A DNA stretch of 64,000 nt, taken from NCBI RefSeq assembly GCF_004917065.1, contig NZ_SSYA01000003.1, forward strand, positions 456,318-520,317. Direction: 5' to 3'. Of the stretch, positions 7,688 to 16,710 are shown piece by piece (positions within the stretch are counted from its first letter, which is position 1; every line of letters starts with the position of its first letter). The stretch comes from Geomonas ferrireducens. GTDB taxonomy: Bacteria > Desulfobacterota > Desulfuromonadia > Geobacterales > Geobacteraceae. A model generated the notes under the pieces. That model had not been told where the DNA came from. It did not search any database and saw only the letters and a list, made by a program, of their open reading frames with translations. A program made the position numbers and the translations under genes.

Positions 7688-8605
7688 ATGTTGGAACTTT
7701 TCAAGGCACTGGCGGACCCTTGCCGCCTACGGCTGGTCGGCGTGCTCCTGAACGCGGAGCTCACCGTTCAGGAGCTCACCCAGATCATGGGGATGGGACA
7801 GTCGCGCATCTCGCGGCACCTGAAGATCCTGGCCGAGGCCGGTGTCCTTGCGGTGAAGCGCCAGGGAACCTGGAGCTACTACCGCGCCGGTGACGCCAAC
7901 CCGTTTTTCTGCGCCATCAGGCCCGAGTTCGAACGCGAACTTGAGCAGCTTCCCGAGCGCCGTGAGGATCTGGCCGCCGTGGCGCAGGCCCTGGAGGCGC
8001 GCCGCAAACGAAGCCAGGAGTTCTTCGACCGGCACGCGGCCCAGTGGGACCTGCTCTCGCGCACGCTCCTGCCGGTGCCCGAATACCAGGAAAGCCTCCT
8101 GGACAAGGTGCCTGAGGCGGCGGTGCTTTTGGAGATAGGTGTCGGCACCGGAGCGCTCCTCGCGGAGCTCGCGCGTCGGGCGGGGCGGGTGATAGGTGTC
8201 GACCACTCTCCCGCGATGCTGGAAGAAGCGCGTCGCAGGCTCGCTAAGGACGGGGTGCAGGGGGCCGAACTGAGGCTTGGTGACATGAACCACCTGCCGC
8301 TTGCCGACGGAGGAGCGGGTTGCGTGGTAGCCAACATGGTGCTGCACCATGCCGCCAGGCCGGAAACGGTGCTCGCCGAGATCGCGCGCGTGCTTGCGCC
8401 GCAGGGAACACTGCTTGTCGCCGACCTTGCGCGTCACGAACAGGAATGGGCCAGGGAACAATTGGCCGACCAGTGGCTCGGTTTCGAGGATGGTGAGTTG
8501 AAGGGGTGGCTTAAGGGAGCAGGGTTTTCAGGTATCACCATAGATCGCGTCTCCTCAGGAAACGGTGCTGAAGACGTGCTGCTGGTGCAGGCGGTAAAGG
8601 CATGA
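7688..8605 (+). CDS. sahR: SahR-type regulator: ArsR-family DNA-binding domain fused to a methyltransferase-like SAH sensor
   Basis: 305 residues. Residues 1-75 are an ArsR winged helix (ALADPCRLRLVGVLLNAELTVQELTQIMG, recognition helix around QSRISRHLKIL) lacking the metal-binding cysteines of ArsR/SmtB. Residues about 110-300 are a Rossmann methyltransferase-like domain with motif I LEIGVGTGALLAEL. Known SahR proteins repress SAM-cycle genes and are released by S-adenosylhomocysteine bound in the methyltransferase-like domain; the direct linkage to ahcY here supports that identity strongly. A perfect palindrome lies just upstream. The gene starts at ATG 7688 with only a weak GAGAG ribosome site, and it is followed 53 bases later by ahcY. 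A true small-molecule methyltransferase activity is possible but unlikely. Confidence 0.88.
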   Translation: MLELFKALADPCRLRLVGVLLNAELTVQELTQIMGMGQSRISRHLKILAEAGVLAVKRQGTWSYYRAGDANPFFCAIRPEFERELEQLPERREDLAAVAQALEARRKRSQEFFDRHAAQWDLLSRTLLPVPEYQESLLDKVPEAAVLLEIGVGTGALLAELARRAGRVIGVDHSPAMLEEARRRLAKDGVQGAELRLGDMNHLPLADGGAGCVVANMVLHHAARPETVLAEIARVLAPQGTLLVADLARHEQEWAREQLADQWLGFEDGELKGWLKGAGFSGITIDRVSSGNGAEDVLLVQAVKA

Positions 8606-8658
8606 AAGACACGGAGTTTTAGAAGGTTAGACAGCAAGACCATCGAAAGGAGAATAAC

Positions 8659-10052
<1,394 letters not shown>

Positions 10053-10053
<1 letters not shown>

Positions 10054-10106
10054 ACCGAGAGGACGTTCTACAGAACCGAGAGGACGTTCAACGTTCTACG
10101 TTCTAT
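10053..10106. repeat. Short tandem repeat just after ahcY
   Basis: Two exact copies of AACCGAGAGGACGTTC (10053-10068 and 10074-10089, period 21), the first overlapping the last base of the ahcY stop codon, followed by GTTCTACGTTC units of the same type as the repeats around 4221-4363. Confidence 0.6.
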
Positions 10107-10127
10107 GTTAACTGACTGACTGCCAAA

Positions 10128-10157
10128 CTCTCCCGGGGCATCTTTGCTCCGGGAGAG
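10128..10157 (+). terminator. Possible ahcY terminator hairpin without a T-tract
   Basis: Inverted repeat CTCTCCCGGGG / CTCCGGGAGAG around an 8-base loop. The downstream bases are G-rich, so termination efficiency is doubtful. The stretch to 10208 contains only a degenerate copy of the gaatgattattcg..cctac element. Confidence 0.35.
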
Positions 10158-10208
10158 GGGGGGAATGATTATTCGGCCCTACAGGGGCGGTACAGAAACA
10201 CTCAAGAC

Positions 10209-10242
10209 AAAAAGTAAGGGCGCTCGGTTTGACCGGCGCCCT
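10209..10242 (-). terminator. Intrinsic terminator on the minus strand after the 29-residue peptide gene
   Basis: Read on the minus strand: stem AGGGCGC / GCGCCCT (10 or more bases of loop) followed by TTACTTTTT. It ends the moeA-side transcript, which supports the idea that the small gene at 10312-10401 is really transcribed. Confidence 0.8.
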
Positions 10243-10311
10243 TTCTTATCCTTCCTGCTCGCTATCTTCTTTTTTCTTCTTCCCCTGACCAGGGGTGCAT
10301 GCCGGCGACAT

Positions 10312-10401
10312 TCAGGTCGCAATCCCCATCCGGGGCAGGATGAAACGCTGCAGCGCCACCCAGACGACCACTATTCCTACCAGAATCAACAGCTCGTTCA
10401 T
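10312..10401 (-). CDS. Small membrane peptide, 29 aa
   Basis: A short open frame MNELLILVGIVVVWVALQ.. ending ..RFILPRMGIAT. It has a GGGAGGTG ribosome site six bases before the ATG (minus strand), a single hydrophobic helix (residues 4-17) and a basic C-terminal end (QRFILPR), the look of a genuine one-helix membrane peptide. It lies 90 bases after the moeA stop on the same strand and is followed by an intrinsic terminator, so it is either the last gene of the AOR/moaD/moeA region or has its own promoter. No function can be assigned. Its reality rests on the ribosome site, composition and terminator. Confidence 0.65.
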   Translation of the reverse strand: MNELLILVGIVVVWVALQRFILPRMGIAT

Positions 10402-10491
10402 ATTTCACCTCCCAAAACGATACGATGCACTATATCGCATATTCGGGAAGAAAAATATAGCAAATTAATTATTATTATTACCCTTTCAGCA

Positions 10492-11733
10492 TCAATGCAG
10501 GTAGCCGACGGCCGCCTCGCACTCGCTGACCAGGTCGACCTCCCTCAAAAGGGCGAGATCCACTTCGCTGCCGGCCGGGATGAAGGTCGCGTCGCAGGGG
10601 AGGGCGGCGAGCGCGTCGCACCTCGTCATGGTGCTGAGGATCGCGGTGTGCTGTTCGCCGGCACAGTAGGCGACGTGCCTGCCGTGACGCTTTTTCACTG
10701 TCACCCGGATGAAGTGCAGCTTGCCTGGCTTCTTGTGGGCGTCCTCGGCGAGAATTCCCTTCACGAACGGGGGAACCACCTTCCGGTGCCCCATCATCTT
10801 CAAGAGGGCGGGCTTCACCAAAAGCTCAAAGGTCACCATGGTGGAGACCGGGTTGCCTGGAAGCGAGAAGATGGGCTTTCCCTGCCAGGTCGAGAAGGCG
10901 GTGGGCCCCCCCGGCTTCATGCCGATCTTCCAGAAAAGCTCCTCGGCCCCAAGCCCGGCGGCGACCTCGCGCACGAGATCCCGGTCTCCGGCGGAAACAC
11001 CGGCCGACGTGATCAGCGCGTCGCAGCATAGCCCCTGCAGCATCTTCTCCCGGTGGCTTTCCACCTTGTCGCGCGCGATGCCGACCAGTACCGGCTCGGC
11101 ACCCGCCTCGCGTACCGCGGCGGCCAGCGACAGGGCGTTGGAGTTGATCACCTTGCCCGAGACCGGGCGCTCGCCCAGCTCGATCAGTTCATCTCCGGTG
11201 GAGAGTATGGCCACACGCGCTTTGCGGTACACCGGCACCAGCGCCTGTCCCATGGCGGCCAGCATGCCGACCTCGGCGGGACGAATCCCTGTTCCCTCGG
11301 CGAGGACCGGGGCGCCGGCGGTTACGTCGCCGCCTCTCACGCGCACATGCTGCCGGGGGAGCACCTTGTGGCTTATCACCACATGGTCCCCGTCCACTTC
11401 CGCTTCCTCGAGGGGTATGACGGCGTTGCAGCCGGGGGGGATGGGGGCTCCGGTCATGATGCGCACCACGCATCCAAGCTCGACCGTGGCGGCGACGTCG
11501 CCCCCGGCGGGTAGAAAGCCGGTGATGGCGAGGCGGGTGGGGGCGGAGGTGCAATCCGCTGCGTGCACGGCGAAGCCGTCCATGGCGGAGTTGTCGTAAA
11601 GCGGCAGGTCCCAGGGGGCGATGATGTCCCTGCTTACCACACGCCCGAAGGCGTCCATCAGCGGAACGGTTTCCTCCCCAAGGGGCTTCACGTGGGCCAG
11701 TATGATGCCGCGCGCTTCTTCAAAGCTTGGCAT
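10492..11733 (-). CDS. moeA: Molybdopterin molybdenumtransferase MoeA
   Basis: 413 residues, full length. MoeA inserts molybdate (or tungstate, with the relevant paralogue) into adenylylated molybdopterin. Evidence: N-terminal LPLYDNSAMDGFA, RIMTGAPIPPGCNAV, the MoCF-binding segment STGDEL..GKVINSNALSL, SAGVSAGDRDLV, and KPGGPTAF..PIFSLPGNPVST. A strong GAGGAGGTG precedes the ATG. It follows the ThiF-like and MoaD-like genes on the same strand and lies in a cluster with AOR, so a dedicated tungsten-insertion MoeA is plausible; sequence alone cannot separate Mo from W use. Confidence 0.96.
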   Translation of the reverse strand: MPSFEEARGIILAHVKPLGEETVPLMDAFGRVVSRDIIAPWDLPLYDNSAMDGFAVHAADCTSAPTRLAITGFLPAGGDVAATVELGCVVRIMTGAPIPPGCNAVIPLEEAEVDGDHVVISHKVLPRQHVRVRGGDVTAGAPVLAEGTGIRPAEVGMLAAMGQALVPVYRKARVAILSTGDELIELGERPVSGKVINSNALSLAAAVREAGAEPVLVGIARDKVESHREKMLQGLCCDALITSAGVSAGDRDLVREVAAGLGAEELFWKIGMKPGGPTAFSTWQGKPIFSLPGNPVSTMVTFELLVKPALLKMMGHRKVVPPFVKGILAEDAHKKPGKLHFIRVTVKKRHGRHVAYCAGEQHTAILSTMTRCDALAALPCDATFIPAGSEVDLALLREVDLVSECEAAVGYLH

Positions 11734-11845
11734 GGTGCACCTCCTCGGTGCTGTCTGGCGCCGTCGTGGCGCCGGTAGTTAATTGCAGCCACGATCTTTG
11801 TGGCCAAGCCCCTACCCTTGCGGGAGGGGGAGGTTCTTTGTTTCT

Positions 11846-12697
11846 TTACGCCGCGTTCACCAGCTTGACCGGAACCTCGGCGTACGATATCTCGTGCATT
11901 TCCATTTCCAAGAGGTCGATGGATAGCTTGCGGTTTCTCAACGGCTCTCCCTTGCCGAGCAGGACCTTGCAGACCTCGGCGACCTCGAGGCTCGCCACCA
12001 CGGCCGGTGTGAAGGAGGGGTTGCCGAGCTGCTGCTCGATCCCCTTGCCGGCCACCCAATGCCGGTAGATGTTCTGCACCGTGGTCTCTCCGGGGAACTG
12101 GGTGGCCACGTGTCCGTACCACCCGCCGATGGCGCCGTGCACCATGGGAATTCCGGCCAGTGTGCATACCTCGGCCAGCTGCAGGCGGTAGGGGATGCTG
12201 TCCAGGGCGTCGACCGCGATGCTTACCCCTGCAAGGAGTTCGAAGCCGTTGGTCAGGCAGAAGGCGTCCTCGATGGGGGTCACCGTGACGGCCGGATTCA
12301 CCTGGGCAAGCCGTTCCGCCGCGACCGCCACCTTGGGCTGGCCAAGGGACGCCGGCGAGGAAAGTATCTGCCGGTTCAGGTTGTGCTCTTCGAAGATGTC
12401 CGGGTCGATGGCGACGATCTGACCGACGCCGAGACGCGCCAACTCCTCGAGGACGTAGCCGCCCAGGCCGCCGCAGCCGATCACGGCGACGCGGCTTTGG
12501 AACAGGCGCAACTGGTCTTCGACACCGATCATGCTCCTGTTGCGCTGGTAGCGGGCCGGAAGGATGCCGTTTTGCAGGGCGAGCCACTCCACCGCGGCGT
12601 GGCTTATGTCGAAGAGCTTCGCAGTGGTGTCCTGGGCGCGCCAGGAAAGCAGGCCGTCCTTGGTCTGTTCCTTCAAAAAGACGAGGGCGTTATGCAT
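11846..12697 (-). CDS. ThiF/MoeB/HesA-family adenylyltransferase (E1-like)
   Basis: 283 residues. E1-like enzymes adenylate the C-terminal glycine of a ubiquitin-like sulfur carrier. Residues about 1-55 are an N-terminal extension of unknown fold; residues about 57-280 are the ThiF/MoeB domain, with nucleotide loop VAVIGCGGLGGYVLEEL, the DPDIFEEHNLNRQIL strand and NLNRQ arginine, and VDALDSIPYRLQL. The four zinc-binding cysteines of MoeB are not evident. Its ATG lies one base after the stop of the MoaD-like gene, so enzyme and substrate are translationally coupled. Most likely it activates that MoaD-like protein for molybdo/tungstopterin synthesis; HesA-like roles elsewhere are an alternative. 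Confidence 0.9.
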   Translation of the reverse strand: MHNALVFLKEQTKDGLLSWRAQDTTAKLFDISHAAVEWLALQNGILPARYQRNRSMIGVEDQLRLFQSRVAVIGCGGLGGYVLEELARLGVGQIVAIDPDIFEEHNLNRQILSSPASLGQPKVAVAAERLAQVNPAVTVTPIEDAFCLTNGFELLAGVSIAVDALDSIPYRLQLAEVCTLAGIPMVHGAIGGWYGHVATQFPGETTVQNIYRHWVAGKGIEQQLGNPSFTPAVVASLEVAEVCKVLLGKGEPLRNRKLSIDLLEMEMHEISYAEVPVKLVNAA

Positions 12698-12698
12698 G

Positions 12699-12923
12699 TC
12701 AGCCTCCTCCGACCAGGGGAAAGAGCGAAAGGGTGTCGCCGTGGGCGAGCTTGCTGTCCAGTTCGCCGTGCCGGCCGTTCAGCATGACGATGCCGATCTC
12801 CTCTTCGGTGAGACCCAAAGAGAGCACCACGGCGCGTACCTCGGTTCCTTCGGCGAGTTCCTGTTCGGCCACCTTGAACCTGCCGTTTCTGAAAGTAGCG
12901 AAAAGTTTGAGAGTTATCTGCAT
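12699..12923 (-). CDS. MoaD/ThiS-like ubiquitin-fold sulfur carrier
   Basis: 74 residues with a beta-grasp pattern (MQITLKLFATFR at the start) and the C-terminus FPLVGGG. MoaD and ThiS end in a di-glycine that is adenylated and thiocarboxylated; here the tail is three glycines, one longer than usual. It would donate sulfur for the dithiolene of molybdopterin with a MoaE partner, which is not in the window. It is coupled with the E1-like gene downstream. An intrinsic terminator separates it from the upstream AOR gene, so it may be expressed by read-through or from its own promoter. Confidence 0.88.
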   Translation of the reverse strand: MQITLKLFATFRNGRFKVAEQELAEGTEVRAVVLSLGLTEEEIGIVMLNGRHGELDSKLAHGDTLSLFPLVGGG

Positions 12924-12949
12924 GAGGCACCTGCTCGTGGTTCAAACGG

Positions 12950-12980
12950 AAAAACCCGGCGTGACCTTCGTCACGCCGGG
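12950..12980 (-). terminator. Intrinsic terminator between AOR and the moaD-like gene
   Basis: On the minus strand: perfect 11-bp stem CCCGGCGTGAC / GTCACGCCGGG with GAAG tetraloop, then TTTTT. It lies inside the 69-base gap between two genes read in the same direction, so it should lower expression of the cofactor genes relative to AOR. Confidence 0.92.
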
Positions 12981-12992
12981 CGTCGGCTGCTT

Positions 12993-14723
12993 CTAGAAGT
13001 TCCAGAACTCGTCGAGTTCCTCGTCGGTGAAGTCCCACACCGCGTTGTGCGGCGCTACCGGCTCGTTCTTGAAGAAGTCCGGGAGGCGGTCATGGACGTT
13101 GCTGAGACCGGCTTTCTGGTTGAATTCGCGCTCGGTCTTCAGGACGTACTTGCCCAGGTTGGTGACGTCGTCGCCGGTGAGGGCGATGCCGAAGCGGGCG
13201 TTGATCATGTCGATCAGGGCCGGGAGGCACTCCGGTATGTCCAACGCCGGGAAGGCGACGAAGATGCACATACCGGTCGAGTCGACCGCGGCGGTCGCGA
13301 TCTGCAGGTTACGGGAGAGCTCGACCTGGCCGTCCTTCTTGAGCGGGTCGACGTAGCCGCCGACGTTCAGGATGTTGGTGGCGATGGTGTAGCCGGAGGT
13401 GTGGTCGGCGCCCATGGTGGAGGTGGCGTAGGTGACGCCGATCCCCTTGACGGAGCGCGGGTCGTAGGCCGGGATCGCCTGGTTCTTGACGACCGGTACG
13501 CGGGTCACGCCGTAAGTGCGGCCCACGGAGCCTGCGCCGCCGCCAAGGATGCGGCCAAGGGCGGTCCCCTTGCCGATCTCGTCGGTCAAAAGACGCAGCA
13601 TCTCTTTGGAGTCACCCCAGTTGAGGATGCCGGCTTCCATTGCGACGCCGAACATGACGGCGGTCTCGATGGAGTCGATCCCGATGTCGTCCATCAGGTT
13701 GTCGGCGCGGGCGATGTCGTCCAGGTTGTCGATGCAGCAGTCGGCACCCAGGCCCCAGATGGTCTCGTACTCGAAGCCGGAGGTGACGTACTTCCCGTCC
13801 TTGTCGTGGTAGACCTGCGAGCACTGGATGATGCAGCCGGCGTGGCAGCCGTGCTTGGGCTTGCCGCCGCGCGCTACGATGGTGTCGTACATGGTCTCAC
13901 CGGAGATCTTGTCGTGAGCTTCAAACTGGCCGGTGGTGAAGTTTCTCGTCGGGAGACCGCCGGCCTCGTTCAGGATGTTCACGAGGACGTTGGTGCCGTA
14001 GGTCGGCAGCCCCTCGCCGGAGACCGGGTGCTCGAGAATGGCCTTGGAGAACGCCCTGGCGGCAGTCTTGAATTTGTCCGGATCGGCGATCTTCACGCCC
14101 GGAGCGCCTTCGCCGTCGATGGAGATGAACTTGATCTGCTTGGAGCCCATGACTGCGCCCAGGCCGCCACGGCCGTGGCTGCGGATCTTGCTGTCCGGGT
14201 CCTTGACGGAGATGTTGGCGGCGGTCATCTTCAGCTCACCGGCCGGGCCGATGGTGAGGACGCCGGTTTTCTTGCCCAGGCGCGCCTCGACCGCGTCGAT
14301 GACGGCGAAGTTACCAAGGCCCAGCAGTTCCTTCTCTTCGCTGATGGTGACGCCGTTCACGCCGACGGCGAGGTTGTACCAGGCGTCACCCTTGGGGGCG
14401 CCTTCGATGATGAGGGCCTTGATGCCGAGTTTCGCCAGCATCTGTGCCGCGGTGCCGCCTGCGTTGGACTCCTTGATGCCGCCGGTGAGCGGGCTCTTGG
14501 CGCCTGCGGAGAGGCGACCGGAGTTGGCTGCCGGGGTGCCGGTCAGAAGGCCGGGTGCGAACACCAGCTTGTTCTCGGCGGAAAGCGCGTGGCAGGTCGG
14601 CGGTACTTCGGCTGCAACGATGGTGGAGGTGAGGCTGCGGCCGCCAAGGCCTGCCCAGGCTGCCGGAACTTCTTCGATCTTGGTGGTGAGGTCGGTCATG
14701 TTGACGCGAAAAATCTTATCCAT
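12993..14723 (-). CDS. aor: Aldehyde:ferredoxin oxidoreductase, tungsten-pterin family
   Basis: 576 residues from ATG 14723 (MDKIFRVNM), chosen because AGGGAG lies just upstream; the frame is open to 14837 but that part has no ribosome site. AOR-family enzymes oxidise aldehydes to acids with ferredoxin, using a bis-pterin tungsten cofactor and one [4Fe-4S] cluster. Visible: LGGRSLTSTI and TGTPAANSGRLSAGAKSPLTGGIKES near the N-terminus, the cluster motif GCHAGCIIQC (CxxCxxxC), and the pterin-binding D-x-x-G-x-D type segment MDDIGIDSIET. It is downstream of the Fe-alcohol dehydrogenase on the same strand, giving an alcohol-aldehyde-acid oxidation pair, and is next to pterin genes. A terminator at 12950 follows. 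The aldehyde range is unknown. Confidence 0.94.
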   Translation of the reverse strand: MDKIFRVNMTDLTTKIEEVPAAWAGLGGRSLTSTIVAAEVPPTCHALSAENKLVFAPGLLTGTPAANSGRLSAGAKSPLTGGIKESNAGGTAAQMLAKLGIKALIIEGAPKGDAWYNLAVGVNGVTISEEKELLGLGNFAVIDAVEARLGKKTGVLTIGPAGELKMTAANISVKDPDSKIRSHGRGGLGAVMGSKQIKFISIDGEGAPGVKIADPDKFKTAARAFSKAILEHPVSGEGLPTYGTNVLVNILNEAGGLPTRNFTTGQFEAHDKISGETMYDTIVARGGKPKHGCHAGCIIQCSQVYHDKDGKYVTSGFEYETIWGLGADCCIDNLDDIARADNLMDDIGIDSIETAVMFGVAMEAGILNWGDSKEMLRLLTDEIGKGTALGRILGGGAGSVGRTYGVTRVPVVKNQAIPAYDPRSVKGIGVTYATSTMGADHTSGYTIATNILNVGGYVDPLKKDGQVELSRNLQIATAAVDSTGMCIFVAFPALDIPECLPALIDMINARFGIALTGDDVTNLGKYVLKTEREFNQKAGLSNVHDRLPDFFKNEPVAPHNAVWDFTDEELDEFWNF

Positions 14724-14814
14724 GCTTTTCAAGCTCCCTAATTTAAATTGTTCTACCGGCTGCTTGACGTCAGCCGGGACTCCTTTCCAAGAGGGAGGCT
14801 GCACCGTTTCCAGG

Positions 14815-14829
14815 GCAACCCGTTGGCCT
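14815..14829 (-). promoter_or_regulatory. Candidate sigma-54 promoter for AOR
   Basis: On the minus strand AGGCCAACGGGTTGC: the GG and GC dinucleotides are separated by exactly 10 bases and TTGC is intact, but the middle differs from TGGCACG. It would start transcription near 14803, about 80 bases before the AOR ATG. Weaker than the two sites at 16328 and 16657. Confidence 0.4.
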
Positions 14830-14924
14830 GGAGCCATGAGGGGAGGTCCCTTTTAGGCTCGACACGGCTCGGAGATTTTTGATGCCAGACTGACCCGACA
14901 CCGCTTACGCATCTGTTGGGTGGT

Positions 14925-15050
14925 GCGGTGGCGAATAATCATTCGCCCCTACTCTTCACCCCTTCCCCCGGAGGGGGGAGGTCGGGAGGGAGGGAGCCAG
15001 GAATTCCCCCCTCCCTAACCCTCCCCCTCCGGGGGCGGGGATCATGCTGC
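14925..15050. repeat. GC-rich palindromic elements between AOR and the alcohol dehydrogenase gene
   Basis: Contains gaataatcattcgcccctac (same family as the 874-897 palindrome), then ccttcccccggaggggggaggtcgggaggg and ccctccccctccgggggcgggg, inverted and direct copies of the block also found between etfB and etfA. It separates adh from aor without a T-tract terminator. Nothing coding is seen in 14724-15057. Confidence 0.65.
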
Positions 15051-15057
15051 AGCGTTA

Positions 15058-16221
15058 TTACATCGCATCCTTGAAGATCTGGATGACCTGCTCAAGGGTC
15101 GCTTTGCGCGGGTTGGTGAACTGGCAAGCGTCCTTTTTTGCGTTTTCCGCCATGATCGAGAGGTCCTCTTCCTTCACGTTGAGGGCCTTGAGGCCGGTCG
15201 GGATGCCGATGGAAGCGGAGAGGCTGCGGATCCTGTCGATCGCCTTCTGGCCGGCTTCGGTCACGGAGAGGCCGTCGACGTTCTCGCCGAGGGCTTTCGC
15301 GATGTCGGCGAAACGCTCGGGGCATGCGATCAGGTTGTACTGGCTGACGGCCGGCAGCAGGATGGCGTTGCAGACGCCGTGCGGCAGGTTGTAGAAGCCG
15401 CCCAGCTGGTGCGCCATGGAGTGAACGTAGCCAAGCGAAGCGTTGTTGAACGCCATGCCGGCCAGGTACTCGGCGTAAGCCATCTTGTCGCGTGCCTCGA
15501 GGTCTTCGCCGTTGGCGACAGCCTTGGAGAGGTACTTGGCGATCAGTTCGATGGCCTTGATGGCGCATGCGTCGGTGATCGGGGTAGCGATGGTGGAGAC
15601 GTATGCCTCAACTGCGTGGGTGAGGGCGTCCATACCGGTAGCCGCGGTCAGAGCGGCCGGCTTGCCGACCATGAGCAGCGGGTCGTTGATGGCGATGTTC
15701 GGAGTGCAGCGCCAGTCGACGATGGCCATCTTCACGTGGGTGTCGGTGTTGGTGATGATGCAGAAACGGGTCATTTCGGAAGCGGTGCCGGCGGTGGTGT
15801 TGATGGCGACGAATGCCGGCATCGGTTTGGTGGACTTGTTGATGCCTTCGAAGTCGCGGATGTTGCCGCCGTTGCCGATGACCAGGCCAACGCCTTTGGC
15901 ACAGTCATGGGAGGAGCCGCCGCCCAGGGAGATGATCGCGTCGCAACCGTTTTCCTGGTACACCTTCACGCCGTCGTGAACGTTGATGTCGGTCGGATTC
16001 GGCTCGGCGCCGTCGAAGATGATGGCCTTTACGCCGGTGGCTTCCACCTGCTCCTTGATCTTGTCGGCAACGCCCATAGCCGAAAGACCTTTGTCGGTTA
16101 CGATGAGAGCTTTGGATGCGCCCAGTGCCTTCACCTGCTCACCGGTTTCCTTAGCGGAACCGATGCCCATCAGCGAAACCGTCGGAATGAAGAAGCCGTA
16201 AGTCTGTTCTCCTAATGCCAT
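15058..16221 (-). CDS. Iron-containing (type III) alcohol dehydrogenase
   Basis: 387 residues, the usual family length. It oxidises primary alcohols to aldehydes with NAD(P). Evidence: SLGGGSSHDCAKG nucleotide-binding loop, NTTAGTASEMTRF, the metal-ligand region MDALTHAVEAY and SMAHQLGGFYNLPHGVCNAILLP, with the Asp and three His ligands present. ATG 16221 is chosen for its AGGGGGA ribosome site; an upstream ATG at 16296 lacks one. A good sigma-54 promoter lies about 95 bases upstream. AOR follows on the same strand after 334 bases of repeat DNA, so alcohol is probably oxidised stepwise to acid with NADH and ferredoxin as products. Confidence 0.95.
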   Translation of the reverse strand: MALGEQTYGFFIPTVSLMGIGSAKETGEQVKALGASKALIVTDKGLSAMGVADKIKEQVEATGVKAIIFDGAEPNPTDINVHDGVKVYQENGCDAIISLGGGSSHDCAKGVGLVIGNGGNIRDFEGINKSTKPMPAFVAINTTAGTASEMTRFCIITNTDTHVKMAIVDWRCTPNIAINDPLLMVGKPAALTAATGMDALTHAVEAYVSTIATPITDACAIKAIELIAKYLSKAVANGEDLEARDKMAYAEYLAGMAFNNASLGYVHSMAHQLGGFYNLPHGVCNAILLPAVSQYNLIACPERFADIAKALGENVDGLSVTEAGQKAIDRIRSLSASIGIPTGLKALNVKEEDLSIMAENAKKDACQFTNPRKATLEQVIQIFKDAM

Positions 16222-16327
16222 TTTTCTTTCCCCCTGTTGTTTTTCCGGGCTATTTGCACCGGGTTTGATTATTTTAAGATTCGTGCGGTGCTGCATACAC
16301 TTTCCTAAAACGGTTTTCTACGCTTTC

Positions 16328-16342
16328 GCAAGGGGCGTACCA
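16328..16342 (-). promoter_or_regulatory. Sigma-54 (RpoN) promoter of the alcohol dehydrogenase gene
   Basis: Minus-strand sequence TGGTACGCCCCTTGC matches the -24/-12 consensus TGGYACRNNNNTTGC at every specified base. The start would be near 16316, leaving a leader of about 95 bases. It faces a second sigma-54 site for moaA. Confidence 0.85.
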
Positions 16343-16449
16343 GAATTCACCGTAAACGCATTTTTTTGCCAGCCCGAACAATTTTCATAGGATACCGTAT
16401 ACTTAACGAATCCTTTGTTTACGTTAACCTCCCGACGCCCAAAGGTTGC

Positions 16450-16508
16450 GTTCTGAAATCGAACAGTTGCGGCGTTCCATTATGGAGCGTTTGTGCTTTT
16501 GTGGAACG
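16450..16508. promoter_or_regulatory. GTTC/GAAC inverted repeats, candidate enhancer sites
   Basis: GTTC-TGAAATC-GAAC at 16450-16464, CGTTCCA-TTA-TGGAGCG at 16473-16489 (one mismatch from symmetry) and a further TGGAACG at 16502-16508. They lie about 140 bases upstream of the adh -24 element and about 150-180 bases upstream of the moaA -24 element, the normal range for a sigma-54 activator. No activator gene is nearby. Confidence 0.6.
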
Positions 16509-16656
16509 GACGTTTTGGACGGTAAACCGATGATCCCCGCAGTGCCTGCCTGTTGAATTCAAAATCCCAAAAATTGGTTCGTTTGTTGTGTATTCACCAT
16601 CTTACTTCCTGCCTCATTAGTGCCAGACGCGCCTTTTTGCGCCGAAGTGGAACAGT

Positions 16657-16672
16657 TGGTACCGATATTGCC
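16657..16672 (+). promoter_or_regulatory. Sigma-54 (RpoN) promoter of moaA
   Basis: TGGTACCGATATTGCC: GG (16658-16659) and GC (16670-16671) are 10 bases apart, TGGTAC and TTGC are exact; one internal base (C for the purine) departs from consensus. Transcription from about 16683 leaves a 28-base leader with a G-rich ribosome site. Confidence 0.8.
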
Positions 16673-16710
16673 TTGTATACGGCGAGGCGTGTTTCACGGG
16701 GGGATGTGGC

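Noticed and set aside
12564..14741. A 725-residue frame opposite the aor-moaD-thiF region
   Set aside because: It spans several real genes on the other strand, has no family motifs and is produced by codon bias of GC-rich DNA.
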